DNA of 64,000 nt from Brevibacterium zhoupengii (GCF_021117425.1 NZ_CP088298.1:434001-498000), one strand, 5' to 3'. Shown: positions 44,527-54,505, counted from the stretch's first letter. The notes: a model not told the origin generated them from the letters alone. Numbers and translations: made by a program.

Positions 44527-45984
44527 TCAGCTCTGAGGATGGGATGCCGCTCCGGCATCGTCCGTGGCCAGAGCGGGTCGGTCGGCAGGTGCAACAGCGG
44601 TCGCAGCGGGAGCCGGCGCCGGGGCGGTAGCCGCCTGATCCGTTCTGGTCTGGTCCGTGCCGACCTGAGTCGTGCCGGCCGATTCCAGGTCGGGCTGCTT
44701 GGGGACCAGGTAGGCCATCAGTGCGCCGAAGAGGGCGACGCCGGCGAAGACGTAGAACGCCTGCGCCCCGCCGAGGCCGATGGAGGCGATGAACCCGCCG
44801 ATGAATGGGCCGATGACTCCGCCGATGCGACCGAACCCGGCGAACCAGGCCACACCTGCCGATCGGGCGTTCGTCGTGTAGTACGTCGACACGTACCCGT
44901 AGCCGAGCACCTGAGTGCCGAGCGTGCCGACTCCTGCCATCGCGATGAACGCGAAGAGGAAGGCGATCGGCAGCTGGAACGTCATCAGGGTGAGAGTGAT
45001 CGCGGCGAGGATGAAGGTGGAGACGATGATGGGCCGGGGGCTGAAGCGATCGGCGATTGTCGAGCCGATGAGAGCACCGATGACCGCACCGCCGTTGAGG
45101 ATGAGGAGGAAGGCCAAGGACCCCGAGGTGTCATAGCCGTAGCCCTGCATGATCTCCGGCAGCCAGGTGTTGAGGCCGTAAGTCAGGAGCAGGCCCGCGA
45201 AGGACAGGAACCCGAGGAAGATGGTGGCCATGCGCCAGCGCGGGGTGAGGAGTGCGGCGAAGCCGGTGCGTTCGACCGAGGCCGAGTCGGTGACCAGTTG
45301 GGAATCGTCGACCAAGGGGGTGCCGGCACGACGTGCCGTGGCGATGGCCTCCTCGCGGCGACCGCGAGTGAGCAGCCACCTCGGCGATTCGGGGACCTTG
45401 AAGAAGGCGATGGGCACGAGCACGAGTGGGGCGGCACCGATGATGAAGAGTCCGCGCCAGCCCAGCGGCTCCAGGAGGATGATTCCCAGTCCTGCGGCAA
45501 GCACACCGCCGGCGGGGACGCCGGAGTAGACGATGGCGTTGTAGAGGTTGCGCTTGTTCGCGGGAGCGAACTCCGCCATGGTGGCACCGGCGACTGCCAG
45601 CACCGCCCCGAGACCCAGGCCGCTGAGGAAGCGGAGGATTCCGAAGGCCATCACCGAGGTGGCGAAGGCGGTGAAGAGCATTCCGAGTGAGAACCAGGAG
45701 ATGCTCACGAGCAGGAGGCGACGGCGTCCCAGCCAGTCTCCGACGGCCCCGCAGGTGAGCGCTCCGACGAGGACGCCGAGCATGGCGTAGGAGCCGAGGA
45801 GCCCCGCCGTGGATGGGTCGAGTGCGCCCAGCTGGGAGGGGTCGTTGAGCAGCGTGGGCATGATCGTGCCGTAGACGGTGAGGTCGTAGCCGTCGAAGAC
45901 GAGAGCGCCGCAGGCGACGAACGCCACCCACCCCGCTGTCTTCCGTTCCTGCGCAGGTGCTGCGCTGACAAGTGTGTGCGACAT
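44527..45984 (-). CDS. benK: aromatic acid:H+ symporter (MFS AAHS type), BenK/PcaK-like
   Basis: 485 aa from ATG 45984 (GAAGGA upstream). MFS markers: AFVACGALVFDGYDLTVYGTIMPTLL with the AAHS DGYD motif, GAVGDWLGRRRLLLVSISWFS (motif A), SGLGLGAVLAVAGATMAEFAP, and GFGRIGGVIGPFIGGFIASIGLGG. The C-terminal tail is Ala/Thr-rich and unstructured. With benE, MDMPI-like and benABCD it gives a complete uptake plus activation set. The two transporters may differ in affinity. Confidence 0.92.
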   Translation of the reverse strand: MSHTLVSAAPAQERKTAGWVAFVACGALVFDGYDLTVYGTIMPTLLNDPSQLGALDPSTAGLLGSYAMLGVLVGALTCGAVGDWLGRRRLLLVSISWFSLGMLFTAFATSVMAFGILRFLSGLGLGAVLAVAGATMAEFAPANKRNLYNAIVYSGVPAGGVLAAGLGIILLEPLGWRGLFIIGAAPLVLVPIAFFKVPESPRWLLTRGRREEAIATARRAGTPLVDDSQLVTDSASVERTGFAALLTPRWRMATIFLGFLSFAGLLLTYGLNTWLPEIMQGYGYDTSGSLAFLLILNGGAVIGALIGSTIADRFSPRPIIVSTFILAAITLTLMTFQLPIAFLFAFIAMAGVGTLGTQVLGYGYVSTYYTTNARSAGVAWFAGFGRIGGVIGPFIGGFIASIGLGGAQAFYVFAGVALFGALMAYLVPKQPDLESAGTTQVGTDQTRTDQAATAPAPAPAATAVAPADRPALATDDAGAASHPQS

Positions 45985-46136
45985 GGTCTTCAGTCCTTCA
46001 GGTCGGTGCAGAGATCGGCCCTCGGAGAGATTCCGGGGCACCCCCGCCGAGGTGGTCAGGGGGTGTGGTCGAACGTGAGCGTCGGTGCTCAGGTCCGGCA
46101 GTGCTCAAGTCAAGTTGTGTTCAGGTCAAGTCGTGC

Positions 46137-46826
46137 TCAGGTCCAGCGAGGAAGAGTGGGCAAGGTGGGCAGCTCAGAATCGGATTCCAGCTCACCGGGG
46201 TAGCCCCAGGCCAGCCAGTGCACGAGATCTTCGCGGTCACCGTTGACGGCTTGGCCGTTGTTCCCGATCTGCCAGTGGTCACCCTCGGTCGAGTCCACAA
46301 CCAAGGCGGGAGCCGCCTCGGCGATCCTCAATCGTCTGATCAGGGTCTCCAGGGCATCGAGGGCGGAATCGGGGTCCGCCTCCTCGATGGTCCAGGCGGT
46401 GCCCAGGGAGTCGTGGGCGATGACGATCTCCCCGATGCGCTGGGGCACGATGTCACCAGGGGTCAGCTGCAGGCCGCGGTAGTCGAAGACGGTGTCCTCG
46501 GGCAGTTTGGTCAGCTGAGCGGCGGCTGCGGTGAACGCGAGATGGCACCGGCGATACCGGATGCGGACATCATCGGCCGGGTCATCGCTGAGGTCACCGG
46601 AGGCGTCAGCGGAATCAGCGGAGGCGGTGCTGAGCTTGTCGTTGATGAGTCCGGCAAGTTCGAACCCTCCGTCCACGACGCGGGAGATGACGACCTGCCT
46701 GCTGTGCCCATCGGCGGTCGTTGACTCCATGAGATCGTCGGCGAGCATCGTGATGACGGTGTCCATCATCTCCGTTTCCCGGCCGAGACGTGAGAGATCC
46801 GAATACAGCGCTTCGATGCGATTCAC
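46137..46826 (-). CDS. DinB/maleylpyruvate-isomerase-like protein, degenerate
   Basis: 229 aa from GTG 46826, which follows GAGGAAAGGA; the ORF to 46937 lacks a site. The C-terminus WQIGNNGQAVNGDREDLVHWLAWG and the final LPTLPTLPRW resemble the mycothiol-dependent maleylpyruvate isomerase family, as does GEIVIAHDSLGTAW. The metal-binding His residues are not all present at the expected places, so catalysis is doubtful. It is divergent from benA and downstream of nothing, possibly a leftover regulator or thiol-related helper. Family call is tentative. Confidence 0.6.
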   Translation of the reverse strand: MNRIEALYSDLSRLGRETEMMDTVITMLADDLMESTTADGHSRQVVISRVVDGGFELAGLINDKLSTASADSADASGDLSDDPADDVRIRYRRCHLAFTAAAAQLTKLPEDTVFDYRGLQLTPGDIVPQRIGEIVIAHDSLGTAWTIEEADPDSALDALETLIRRLRIAEAAPALVVDSTEGDHWQIGNNGQAVNGDREDLVHWLAWGYPGELESDSELPTLPTLPRWT

Positions 46827-47102
46827 GATTGCGGTCCTTTCCTCTTCTGCGCAGAACACCCTTGTGCGCGCAGAGACTTCTCTGAACTCCAGCAATGGTG
46901 GTTGCCGGGTCGACAGCAGTTTTCGCTGTGAGGTCACCGGTCACACTACGGGTCGCAGTGCCCAGTGACAGTCCCTGAGAACCCCAGTCCTGATGCCCTG
47001 GGTCAGTCCTAGGGGTCCCCCTGGTGTGAACTGCATCACCGGCCACCAGGATGGAGTGATCAACAAGAGACCTACTCAACGAGAGACCAATGGAGGCTCA
47101 CC

Positions 47103-48485
47103 ATGACCGATACCCTCGATTTCAGCGCTGACACTCGAGATCTCATCGCGAACGGAGTCCAGGAGCGGCCCGACGAAGGCGTGCGCCGAGTCAACCGGCA
47201 GATCTTCACGGACGAAGAGACCTTTGAACTCGAGATGAAGTACATCTTCGAAGGCAACTGGATCTACCTCGCCCACGAATCCCAGATCCCCGAGATCGGC
47301 GACTACTTCACGACCTACATCGGTCGACAGCCCATCATGATCACCCGGGACAAGCAGGGCGGGCTCAACTGCCTCATCAACGCCTGCGCCCACCGCGGAG
47401 CGATGCTCTGCCGCCGCAAGACCGACAACCGCACCACCCTCACCTGCCCGTTCCACGGCTGGACCTTCCGCAACTCCGGTGAGCTGCTCAAGGTCAAGGA
47501 CGGACGCAACGGCGGCTACCCGGAGCAGTTCAACAAGGAAGGCTCCCACGACCTGACCAAGGTCGCACGGTTCGAAAGCTACCGCGGGTTCCTCTTCGGC
47601 TCACTCAACCCTGATGTGCAACCCCTGGAGGATCACCTCGGCGACACTCGGGTCATCATCGACTCCGTCGTCGACCAGTCCCCGGACGGCCTCGAGATCC
47701 TCAAGGGCGCGACCACCTACACCTACGAAGGCAACTGGAAGCTGCAGACGGAGAACGGTGCCGACGGCTACCACGTGACCTCCGTGCACTGGAACTACGC
47801 GGCCACCACCGCGCGTCGCAAGTCCGGTGAGTCGGAGAACGAAACGAAGGCCATGGACGCCGGCGGCTGGGGCAAGGTGGCGGGCGGCTTCTACTCCTTC
47901 CCCTACGGCCACCTGCTGCTATGGCAGGAATGGACGAACCCCGAGGACCGGTCCCTGTGGTCAGAGCGCGAACGCCTCGTTGAGCAGTACGGCGAGACGA
48001 TGGCGAACTTCATGACCAACATCTCCCGCAACCTCTGCCTCTACCCCAACGTCTACCTGATGGACCAGTTCAGCTCGCAGATCCGGCATATCCGCCCGAT
48101 CGCCGCCGACCTGACCGAGGTCACGACCTTCTGCATCGCGCCGAAGGGCGAATCCCAGGAGGCTCGGGCCAACCGCATCCGCCAGTACGAGGACTTCTTC
48201 AACGCCACCGGCATGGCGACACCGGACGACCTCGAGGAGTTCCGGTCCGCGCACAAGACCTACCGCGCCTCGGCGTCACCGTGGAACGACATGTCCCGCG
48301 GTCAGGAACACCAGATCGATGGACCCGACGAACAGGCCAAGGAACTGGGCATCAACCCGATCGCCTCGGGTGCCAAGACCGAGGACGAAGGCCTCTACCC
48401 TGTCCAGCACGAGTACTGGCAGTCGGTCATGAAGGACGCGCTCGCCGCAGAGGACGCACGTGCCGCAGCACGGCAGCAGCAGTAA
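47103..48485 (+). CDS. benA: benzoate 1,2-dioxygenase, large (alpha) subunit
   Basis: 460-aa Rieske non-heme iron oxygenase. Rieske ligands C95-x-H97 in [11 protein letters not shown] and C115-x2-H118 in TCPFHGWTF. The mononuclear-iron His pair is in [16 protein letters not shown]. With BenB it adds both atoms of O2 to benzoate, giving a cis-diol acid. GGAGG precedes the ATG. First gene of the benABCD operon; the upstream 276 bp holds the divergent promoter with three CAGTCC repeats. Confidence 0.96.
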   Translation: MTDTLDFSADTRDLIANGVQERPDEGVRRVNRQIFTDEETFELEMKYIFEGNWIYLAHESQIPEIGDYFTTYIGRQPIMITRDKQGGLNCLINACAHRGAMLCRRKTDNRTTLTCPFHGWTFRNSGELLKVKDGRNGGYPEQFNKEGSHDLTKVARFESYRGFLFGSLNPDVQPLEDHLGDTRVIIDSVVDQSPDGLEILKGATTYTYEGNWKLQTENGADGYHVTSVHWNYAATTARRKSGESENETKAMDAGGWGKVAGGFYSFPYGHLLLWQEWTNPEDRSLWSERERLVEQYGETMANFMTNISRNLCLYPNVYLMDQFSSQIRHIRPIAADLTEVTTFCIAPKGESQEARANRIRQYEDFFNATGMATPDDLEEFRSAHKTYRASASPWNDMSRGQEHQIDGPDEQAKELGINPIASGAKTEDEGLYPVQHEYWQSVMKDALAAEDARAAARQQQ

Positions 48486-48503
48486 GTCCCGAAGCAGCAG
48501 CCG

Positions 48504-48541
48504 GCGCAGTAGCTGGCACGCAGCGCAGTAGCTGGCACGCA
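48504..48541. repeat. 19-bp direct repeat in the benA-benB spacer
   Basis: GCGCAGTAGCTGGCACGCA occurs twice back to back (48504-48522 and 48523-48541), followed by a partial GCGCAC. It occupies the short spacer before the benB ribosome-binding site and probably arose by slippage. Confidence 0.85.
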
Positions 48542-48573
48542 GCGCACAAGCACCAAGGAAGGAACCCGCAATC

Positions 48574-49107
48574 ATGACCATGACAGCACCCGCGACGAAG
48601 TCCGGCCTGATCGTCGACCCCGAAACCTCCGAATGGATCCGCCAGTTCCTCTACCGTGAGGCTCGACTCCTCGACGAATGGAACTTCGAGGAGTGGTTGG
48701 AGTGCTACCACCCCGACGCCCCGTTCTGGATGCCGGCCTGGGATGTCGACGACACTCTCACGACGGACCCCCAGAACGAGATCTCACTCATCTGGTACCC
48801 GAACCGCAGCGGACTCGAAGACCGAGTCTTCCGCATCAGGACCGACCGTTCGGCCGCCACATCCATGCCGGAACCGCGCACCGAGCACAACATCAGCGGC
48901 GTGGAGTTCCTCAGCCGCGACGGTGACACGGTCGAAGCCCGCTTCAGCTGGACCACCCACTACTACCGGTACCAGTCGACGCTGACCTATTACGGCCACA
49001 GCCTCTACACCCTAGACATCTCGGGGGAGATACCGGTGATCACGGCCAAGAAGGTCATCCTCAAGAACGACACGGTCCATCAGCTCATCGACATCTACAT
49101 GATCTGA
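48574..49107 (+). CDS. benB: benzoate 1,2-dioxygenase, small (beta) subunit
   Basis: 177 aa, cystatin-like/SnoaL fold beta subunit. EWIRQFLYREARLLDEWNFEEWLECYHPDAPFWMPAW, ISLIWYPNRSGLEDRVFRIRT and TYYGHSLYTLDIS are conserved in BenB/XylY. Structural partner of BenA. AAGGAAGG lies before the ATG. It follows benA by 88 bp, which includes the 19-bp direct repeat. Confidence 0.96.
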   Translation: MTMTAPATKSGLIVDPETSEWIRQFLYREARLLDEWNFEEWLECYHPDAPFWMPAWDVDDTLTTDPQNEISLIWYPNRSGLEDRVFRIRTDRSAATSMPEPRTEHNISGVEFLSRDGDTVEARFSWTTHYYRYQSTLTYYGHSLYTLDISGEIPVITAKKVILKNDTVHQLIDIYMI

Positions 49108-49233
49108 GCCGGTCGATTCGACCGTGGCGGGTACCCGCCGAGTGCTGGGCGATACCCGCCCGGTGCCGAGCGGCCCGCCGAGGAGTGACCATCTGCGTGA
49201 GGACGCGCAGCCCGAGAGAGAAGAAGGACAACC

Positions 49234-50796
49234 ATGAGCAACGACGTAGCCATCAGCTTCGAAGATGGCGTCACCAAGATCATCAAGGTCAACCAGTACG
49301 AGACCGTGATGGAAGCCGCCTTCAAGGCGCGGATCAACCTTCCCTCCGACTGCCGCGACGGGGCCTGCGGGACATGCAAGTCCTTCTGCACCTCGGGCGA
49401 ATTCGACCCGGGCGACTTCATCGACGACGCGATGACGGAAGAGGAGCTCGAAGAAGGCTACGTACTCACCTGCCAGGCCACTCCCGAATCCGACATGGTC
49501 ATCGACGTTCCCACGACCTCCGACATCGCCAAGACCTCGGCCTCGGAGTTCGAAACCGAGATCGTCGACCTGGAATTCCACGCAGACTCCACCGTCAGCT
49601 TCACCCTGTCCGTGGACAAGCGTGACGACCTGGCCTACCTGCCTGGGCAGTACATGAACCTGCAGGTCCCGGGCACAGACCAGGCCCGCTCCTACTCCTT
49701 CAGCTCGGGCCCGAAGGTCGAGAAGACCTCCTTCATGGTCCGCAACACCCCGGGTGGTGCCATGTCGACCTTCCTGACCGAACGCGCCGCGGTCGGTGAC
49801 AAGCTGACGATGACCGGACCCTACGGCACCTTCTTCCTCCGTCCGCCGAAGCGTCGCATGCTGCTGCTGGCCGGCGGCACTGGGCTCGCCCCGATCCTGT
49901 CGATCCTCGAGAAGATCGCCGATGACGGCACCGACCAACCCATCCACCTGGTCTACGGAGTCACCAACGACTCCGACCTCGTGGGCCTCGACATCCTCGA
50001 GGATTACACGAAGAAGATCAGCACACTGACCTACAGCTACTGCGTGTCCAACCCGGAATCGACCGCTGAGCAGAAGGGTTACGTCACCCAGTTCCTCGAT
50101 GACGAGCACCTTGCCGGCGGCGACGTCGACATCTACCTCTGCGGTCCACCGCCGATGGTCGACGCGGTCTCGAAGTGGCTCGGCGATGAGGGCATCACCC
50201 CGGCGAACTTCTACTACGAACGCTTCGCACCCAAGGGCTCGACCGATGATGATGAGTCCGGGGCACCGATGAGCACCGAGGAGATCAAGGAAGCCGGAGA
50301 CAAGGTCAGCGCCGGTGACGCAGTGTCGTCGATGGAGACCGGTCGTCTCTCCTTCACACACCAGGATTCTATGGCCCACCTCGAAGCCCGCACGGGTCTC
50401 GAACTCGCCGTGACAGAACTGCTCATGGGCCGGCTGACCGATAAGCAGCTCGAACAGTTCCGTCGCCTGGCGAAGAACGTCTCGACGGTGCTCAAGGGCA
50501 ACGAGATCGTCGACGCCGAGGAGTTCGGCAAGCTCAACGAGGAATTCCACGAATACCTCTTCATCCTCTCCGACAACCCCGCCTTCCTCGAAAGCTTCCG
50601 CCGACTCCAGGTCCAAAGCCAGATCGTCGAAGCCCTGAAGAACGGCGGCTGGATCGCCCCCGAAGTCGACCAGGAGCACTTCGAACTCGTCGACGCCTTC
50701 GAGAACAACGACATCGAGGCCGCACGCCGTGTCCTGCGCGCCCACAGCGAGCATTCCCGCGCCACCATGAGCAAGGTGGTCCCGCATGAGGTCTGA
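49234..50796 (+). CDS. benC: benzoate dioxygenase reductase with C-terminal FCD-like domain
   Basis: 520 aa, far longer than the ~340 aa of proteobacterial BenC. N-terminus: 2Fe-2S ferredoxin, with DCRDGACGTCKSFC and a later VLTCQA cysteine. Then FAD-binding RSYSFSS and NAD-binding LLLAGGTGLAPILSIL with CGPPPM. Residues ~380-510 match an FCD domain as in GntR-family regulators: EARTGLELAVTELL, FGKLNEEFHEYLFILSDNPAFLESF and EHFELVDAFENNDIEAARRVLRAH. No helix-turn-helix is present. The FCD part could sense benzoate or simply be structural. Overlaps benD by 11 bp. I recall long actinobacterial BenC proteins, so the fusion may be lineage-wide. Confidence 0.93.
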   Translation: MSNDVAISFEDGVTKIIKVNQYETVMEAAFKARINLPSDCRDGACGTCKSFCTSGEFDPGDFIDDAMTEEELEEGYVLTCQATPESDMVIDVPTTSDIAKTSASEFETEIVDLEFHADSTVSFTLSVDKRDDLAYLPGQYMNLQVPGTDQARSYSFSSGPKVEKTSFMVRNTPGGAMSTFLTERAAVGDKLTMTGPYGTFFLRPPKRRMLLLAGGTGLAPILSILEKIADDGTDQPIHLVYGVTNDSDLVGLDILEDYTKKISTLTYSYCVSNPESTAEQKGYVTQFLDDEHLAGGDVDIYLCGPPPMVDAVSKWLGDEGITPANFYYERFAPKGSTDDDESGAPMSTEEIKEAGDKVSAGDAVSSMETGRLSFTHQDSMAHLEARTGLELAVTELLMGRLTDKQLEQFRRLAKNVSTVLKGNEIVDAEEFGKLNEEFHEYLFILSDNPAFLESFRRLQVQSQIVEALKNGGWIAPEVDQEHFELVDAFENNDIEAARRVLRAHSEHSRATMSKVVPHEV

Positions 50797-51604
50797 GCCG
50801 CTCATCGACCAAGGGCTGCTGGCCGGCAAGCTCGTCCTCATCACCGGAGCCGCCCAGGGCATCGGGCGCGAGACGGCTCTGCTCGCCGCCGCGCAGGGGG
50901 CGGATCTGATCCTCTCCGACCGATCGGACCTCGTGGAGGATACGGAAGCGGAGGCGAAGGACATCGCCGATGCACGCGGACGCAGCCTCACCTCGGCGAC
51001 GGTGTTGGGCGATCTTGAGACCTGGGAGGGCGCGGAACACGTCGTCACTGAGGGAGCGAAGAAGCTGCGCTTCCCCGACGTGGCCATCAACGCCGTCGGC
51101 GGGACGATCTGGGCCAAGCCCTTTGAACTCTACGAACCGGAGAAGATCGAAGCCGAGATCCGCCGCTCCCTGTTCCCGACGCTGTGGATGTGCCGGGCGC
51201 TGCTTCCCGAGATGAAGTCACGGGGGACAGGTACCATTGTCAACGTGTCGTCGATCGCGACGCGCGGCATCAACCGGGTCCCGTACTCCGCCGCGAAGGG
51301 CGGGGTCAACGCGCTCACCGCATCGCTGGCTATGGAGGCCGCCGAGGCGGGCGTGCGGATCGTAGCCACCGCACCCGGCGGCACCGAAGCACCAGAACGC
51401 CGGATCCCCAGGGGTCCGGGCGCCCAGACCGAGGAGGAACAAGGATGGTTCCGCGAAGTCGTGACGCAGACGACCGAATCCAGCCTGTTCAAGCGCTACG
51501 GAACCCTGGCCGAGCAGGCCTGGCCCATCGTCTTCCTCGCCTCGGACGCGGCGTCCTACGTCAACGGGTCCGTCCTGCCCATCGGTGGCGGTGATCAGGG
51601 ATAG
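50786..51604 (+). CDS. benD: dihydroxycyclohexadiene carboxylate dehydrogenase
   Basis: 272-aa short-chain dehydrogenase. NAD motif LITGAAQGIGRETALLAA, NAVGG, active-site VPYSAAKGGVNALT (Tyr-Lys). It oxidises and decarboxylates the cis-diol acid to catechol. It overlaps benC by 11 bp and is followed at once by the LuxR gene, so benABCD plus regulator form one transcript. Confidence 0.95.
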   Translation: MRSEPLIDQGLLAGKLVLITGAAQGIGRETALLAAAQGADLILSDRSDLVEDTEAEAKDIADARGRSLTSATVLGDLETWEGAEHVVTEGAKKLRFPDVAINAVGGTIWAKPFELYEPEKIEAEIRRSLFPTLWMCRALLPEMKSRGTGTIVNVSSIATRGINRVPYSAAKGGVNALTASLAMEAAEAGVRIVATAPGGTEAPERRIPRGPGAQTEEEQGWFREVVTQTTESSLFKRYGTLAEQAWPIVFLASDAASYVNGSVLPIGGGDQG

Positions 51605-51636
51605 ACCAACCACAAGCAGGCCCGGAACAACGCGAT

Positions 51637-54387
51637 CTGCTCCCCGGTCCGGCACAGGCGCTGCGCGCCGTACTGGGTCTGTGGGAGACCATCGACGACG
51701 GCGGTCGGATCGTCGTCCTGGAGGGCGGCGCAGGCTCTGGCAAGTCCAGTGTTCTGCGCGCCGTCCAGGACGAGACCGACGCATTCTGTGAGGTCCTCGC
51801 CGGAGCCGAATGGAGCCGTGAGGTGCCCTATGCGCTGATCGGACAGCTGCGCACCCGGGACCCCATCTGGCAGTCCGTCGACGGTGAATGCGCGGCCAGC
51901 GACCGGGTGCAGATCGCGGAATCTCTGCTTGAGGAACTGCTGACGGAGGATGAGGAGAAGCGCATCGTCATCCTCGATGATGTTCACCTCGCCGACCCCG
52001 AGAGCCTGCAGATCTTCAGTCAGCTGGCCCGGCGTCTGCGCGCGACCCGGGTCCTCCTCCTCATTGCCGTCGACCCATCCACCGCCGCCGAGGTCGACGC
52101 CGATTTTCTGCGCATGACGACCAGTCCCGTATCCGAACGGGTCACGATCCCCGCCTTCGGTCGCGACGATGCCCTCGAGCTGGCACGCGCCCACGGGATC
52201 TACGACATCGGCGAACACGGTGCCTCCGTGCTCGTGACCGAGAGCTCCGGGCGCCTGCGCACCGCTCTGGAGATCCTCGACCTGCTGCCCGATCGGCAGT
52301 GGCCCACCGATCCGGCCGACCTGCCGCTGCCGCTCAGCGTGGTCCGCGAAGTCCTCGACCCGATTGAGGCCACCGAATCCGCAGAGGTCAGGGATGTCGC
52401 CTCCGCTCTGGCGATCCTCGGCGGACCCCAGGACCTGCACCGCCTTGCATGCGTGGCCGGTCTGGCCGAACCCGGCAGCGCCGTGGACCTCGGAGTCGCC
52501 CAAGGGATCTTCGTCGAAAGGAACTCGGCCGGCCGGCTGACCTTGGGCCTGAAACGACCAATGTCGGCACGGGTGATCAATGCCGACATCGCAGCCTCCA
52601 CTCGACGTCTCCTCCACGAAAGAGCCGCGGAGTCCGCTCCACGCGAGGATGAGCGTCTCGTTCATCTTGCCGCGGCCTCAGCCGGCACCGACGAGGTGCT
52701 CGCCAAACGCTTGGCCGAATCCGCGGTCGTGGCCGAACGCTACGGGCGCTGGGCCGACGCCGCCGAGCTGCATTTCGGTGCGGCCAGAGTCCTCGCGCCC
52801 TCCCCAGCCCGTGATGATGAGCTGCTGGCCGGCATCGATGCACTGGCCAGCGCCGGTCGAGTCATCGAGGTCCTGCCGTGGATCGACATCGGCAAGAGCA
52901 TCGCACCCTCGACATTGCGCGAGACGGTGCTGGCCAATGTTGCCATCCACCGCGGCCAGGCCGCGCAGGCCGACGACCTGCTCTCAAGGGCGGAGGCCGC
53001 CCCGACCGATGATGACGGTCTGATGGCCCAGATTGCCCTGCGCCGCACACTTGATTCGCTGGTGCGCTGGGACGGGCCGAAGGTCCGCGAATGGGCGAAC
53101 CGGGCGATGTCCCTTGGACATTCGGACGCACCTGCCAACGTCGAATCCCATGCGATGCGCGCCCTGGGATTTGCAGCTCAGGGCAAGATCGTGGAGGCCG
53201 TAGAAGACCTCGATGACCTGGGTGATCGTCACCTCACCGGGGCCCAGAACCAACGGGTGCGACTCTGCATCGGCTGGGTGTCGATGCTGGCCGGTGACCT
53301 GCGGAAGGCGGTGCGAGAATTCGAGGCGGCCGTTCCCACCCAGCACGAACGCGGGTCCCTGCGGATCTCGCTGTGGGCCCATGGCTGGTTGGCTCGTGTC
53401 CAATACCTCCTCGGCGAATGGAATGAGGGCCTGCGCACGGCAGAGATCGGTCTGCGAAAGGCCGACGACGCCAACATCACGCTCGTGGCACCGTTGCTGA
53501 ACTGGACCGCGGCCGAAATCAAACTCTGGCGCGGCCATCCCGTCGACGAGGTGATGAGGCGAGCAGACAGCGGAGCCATCCTCAGCGATTACCTGGCGAT
53601 GCAGGTTCCGGCCAGGATGGTGAGGGCCGTGGCCGCCGATGTCAGGGGCGATCACGACGGACGCGCCGCTGCTCTGCGAGCGCTGCTGGACGTGGACCCC
53701 TGGACGCAGGAGCGGAACTCGTTCTGGCCCTGGGCCACCGAGTTCGTCGATGCCCTCATCATTCTCGGTCACTCGGACCAGGCCCGGCAGATGGCGACCG
53801 ACTTCGTGGCCAACACCCACGAATCCAGGTCCCACGTGCGCGCGTTGGCGGCGGTCGCCTCGGCGCGGATCAGCCAAGACAGCGGCGACATTCCCGCCGC
53901 TCAGGAGAGCTTCTCCCAAGCGCTCAAGCTCTTCACCGACGGACAGCAGGACACGGCCGCCGCGCGGGTCCTGCTCAGCCGCGGGCAGATGCTGCGCCGA
54001 GCCAACCGCCGCCGTGACGCTGTGGAGAGCCTGGTCAGAGCGCGCGAATTCTACGAAGGCGTGGGCGCCACGGTCCTCGTCAAACGCTGCGACCAGGAGC
54101 TGCGCGCCACCGGCATGTCCTGGCGCGGGATGTCGGAGTCAGAGACCACACGCACCTCGGCGAAGAACTCCACCGACTCAGGCGGATACGTCCCGCTGAC
54201 CCCGCAGGAGATGTCAGTGGCCGACCTCGTGGTGCAGGGAATGACCAACGCCGAGGTCTCGCGCAAGCTCTTCATCGCAGAGAAGACCGTGCAGTACCAC
54301 CTCACGCACATCTACGGGAAGTTCGGGATCCGGTCGCGCACCGAACTCGCCGCCGTCCACCTATCCGGTGACGTGCCGCCGGTGTGA
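51637..54387 (+). CDS. benR: LuxR-family LAL-type activator with P-loop, start uncertain
   Basis: Large ATP-binding LuxR (LAL) regulator of at least 854 aa. The P-loop VVLEGGAGSGKSSVL is encoded at about 51712-51756, but no ATG, GTG or TTG precedes it in frame after the stop at 51592-51594. The first conventional start is GTG 51823, which would delete the Walker A motif. CTG 51637 is my placeholder; a sequence error or unusual start is possible. Walker B-like RIVILDDVHLAD follows. The C-terminus holds the HTH: PLTPQEMSVADLVVQGMTNAEVSRKLFIAEKTVQYHLTHIYGKFGI. In Corynebacterium a LuxR regulator BenR sits in the same place. Confidence 0.85.
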   Translation: MLPGPAQALRAVLGLWETIDDGGRIVVLEGGAGSGKSSVLRAVQDETDAFCEVLAGAEWSREVPYALIGQLRTRDPIWQSVDGECAASDRVQIAESLLEELLTEDEEKRIVILDDVHLADPESLQIFSQLARRLRATRVLLLIAVDPSTAAEVDADFLRMTTSPVSERVTIPAFGRDDALELARAHGIYDIGEHGASVLVTESSGRLRTALEILDLLPDRQWPTDPADLPLPLSVVREVLDPIEATESAEVRDVASALAILGGPQDLHRLACVAGLAEPGSAVDLGVAQGIFVERNSAGRLTLGLKRPMSARVINADIAASTRRLLHERAAESAPREDERLVHLAAASAGTDEVLAKRLAESAVVAERYGRWADAAELHFGAARVLAPSPARDDELLAGIDALASAGRVIEVLPWIDIGKSIAPSTLRETVLANVAIHRGQAAQADDLLSRAEAAPTDDDGLMAQIALRRTLDSLVRWDGPKVREWANRAMSLGHSDAPANVESHAMRALGFAAQGKIVEAVEDLDDLGDRHLTGAQNQRVRLCIGWVSMLAGDLRKAVREFEAAVPTQHERGSLRISLWAHGWLARVQYLLGEWNEGLRTAEIGLRKADDANITLVAPLLNWTAAEIKLWRGHPVDEVMRRADSGAILSDYLAMQVPARMVRAVAADVRGDHDGRAAALRALLDVDPWTQERNSFWPWATEFVDALIILGHSDQARQMATDFVANTHESRSHVRALAAVASARISQDSGDIPAAQESFSQALKLFTDGQQDTAAARVLLSRGQMLRRANRRRDAVESLVRAREFYEGVGATVLVKRCDQELRATGMSWRGMSESETTRTSAKNSTDSGGYVPLTPQEMSVADLVVQGMTNAEVSRKLFIAEKTVQYHLTHIYGKFGIRSRTELAAVHLSGDVPPV

Positions 54388-54416
54388 GGGTCTGGTCTGC
54401 CGAGATGTGAATGAGC

Positions 54417-54448
54417 GAGGGCGTCACGGCAATTGCCGTGACGCCCTC
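54417..54448. terminator. perfect 16-bp-arm palindrome between the LuxR gene and catA
   Basis: GAGGGCGTCACGGCAA joined directly to its complement TTGCCGTGACGCCCTC. It separates two convergent transcription units (54387 and 54506). Confidence 0.92.
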
Positions 54449-54505
54449 CGCGTTGCTCTGTGACTGAATCAGCCAGACCGAATCAGTTCAATATGCGAGT
54501 TCTGC

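Noticed and set aside
44221..45690. 489-aa plus-strand ORF opposite benK
   Set aside because: Asp/Glu/Gly-rich antisense shadow without a ribosome-binding site.
46137..46826. Functional maleylpyruvate isomerase for gentisate degradation
   Set aside because: Key metal-binding histidines are incomplete and no gentisate genes are in the window.
49012..51117. 701-aa minus-strand ORF opposite benC/benD
   Set aside because: Shadow of high-GC third-position bias; low-complexity, no motif, opposite two clearly real genes.
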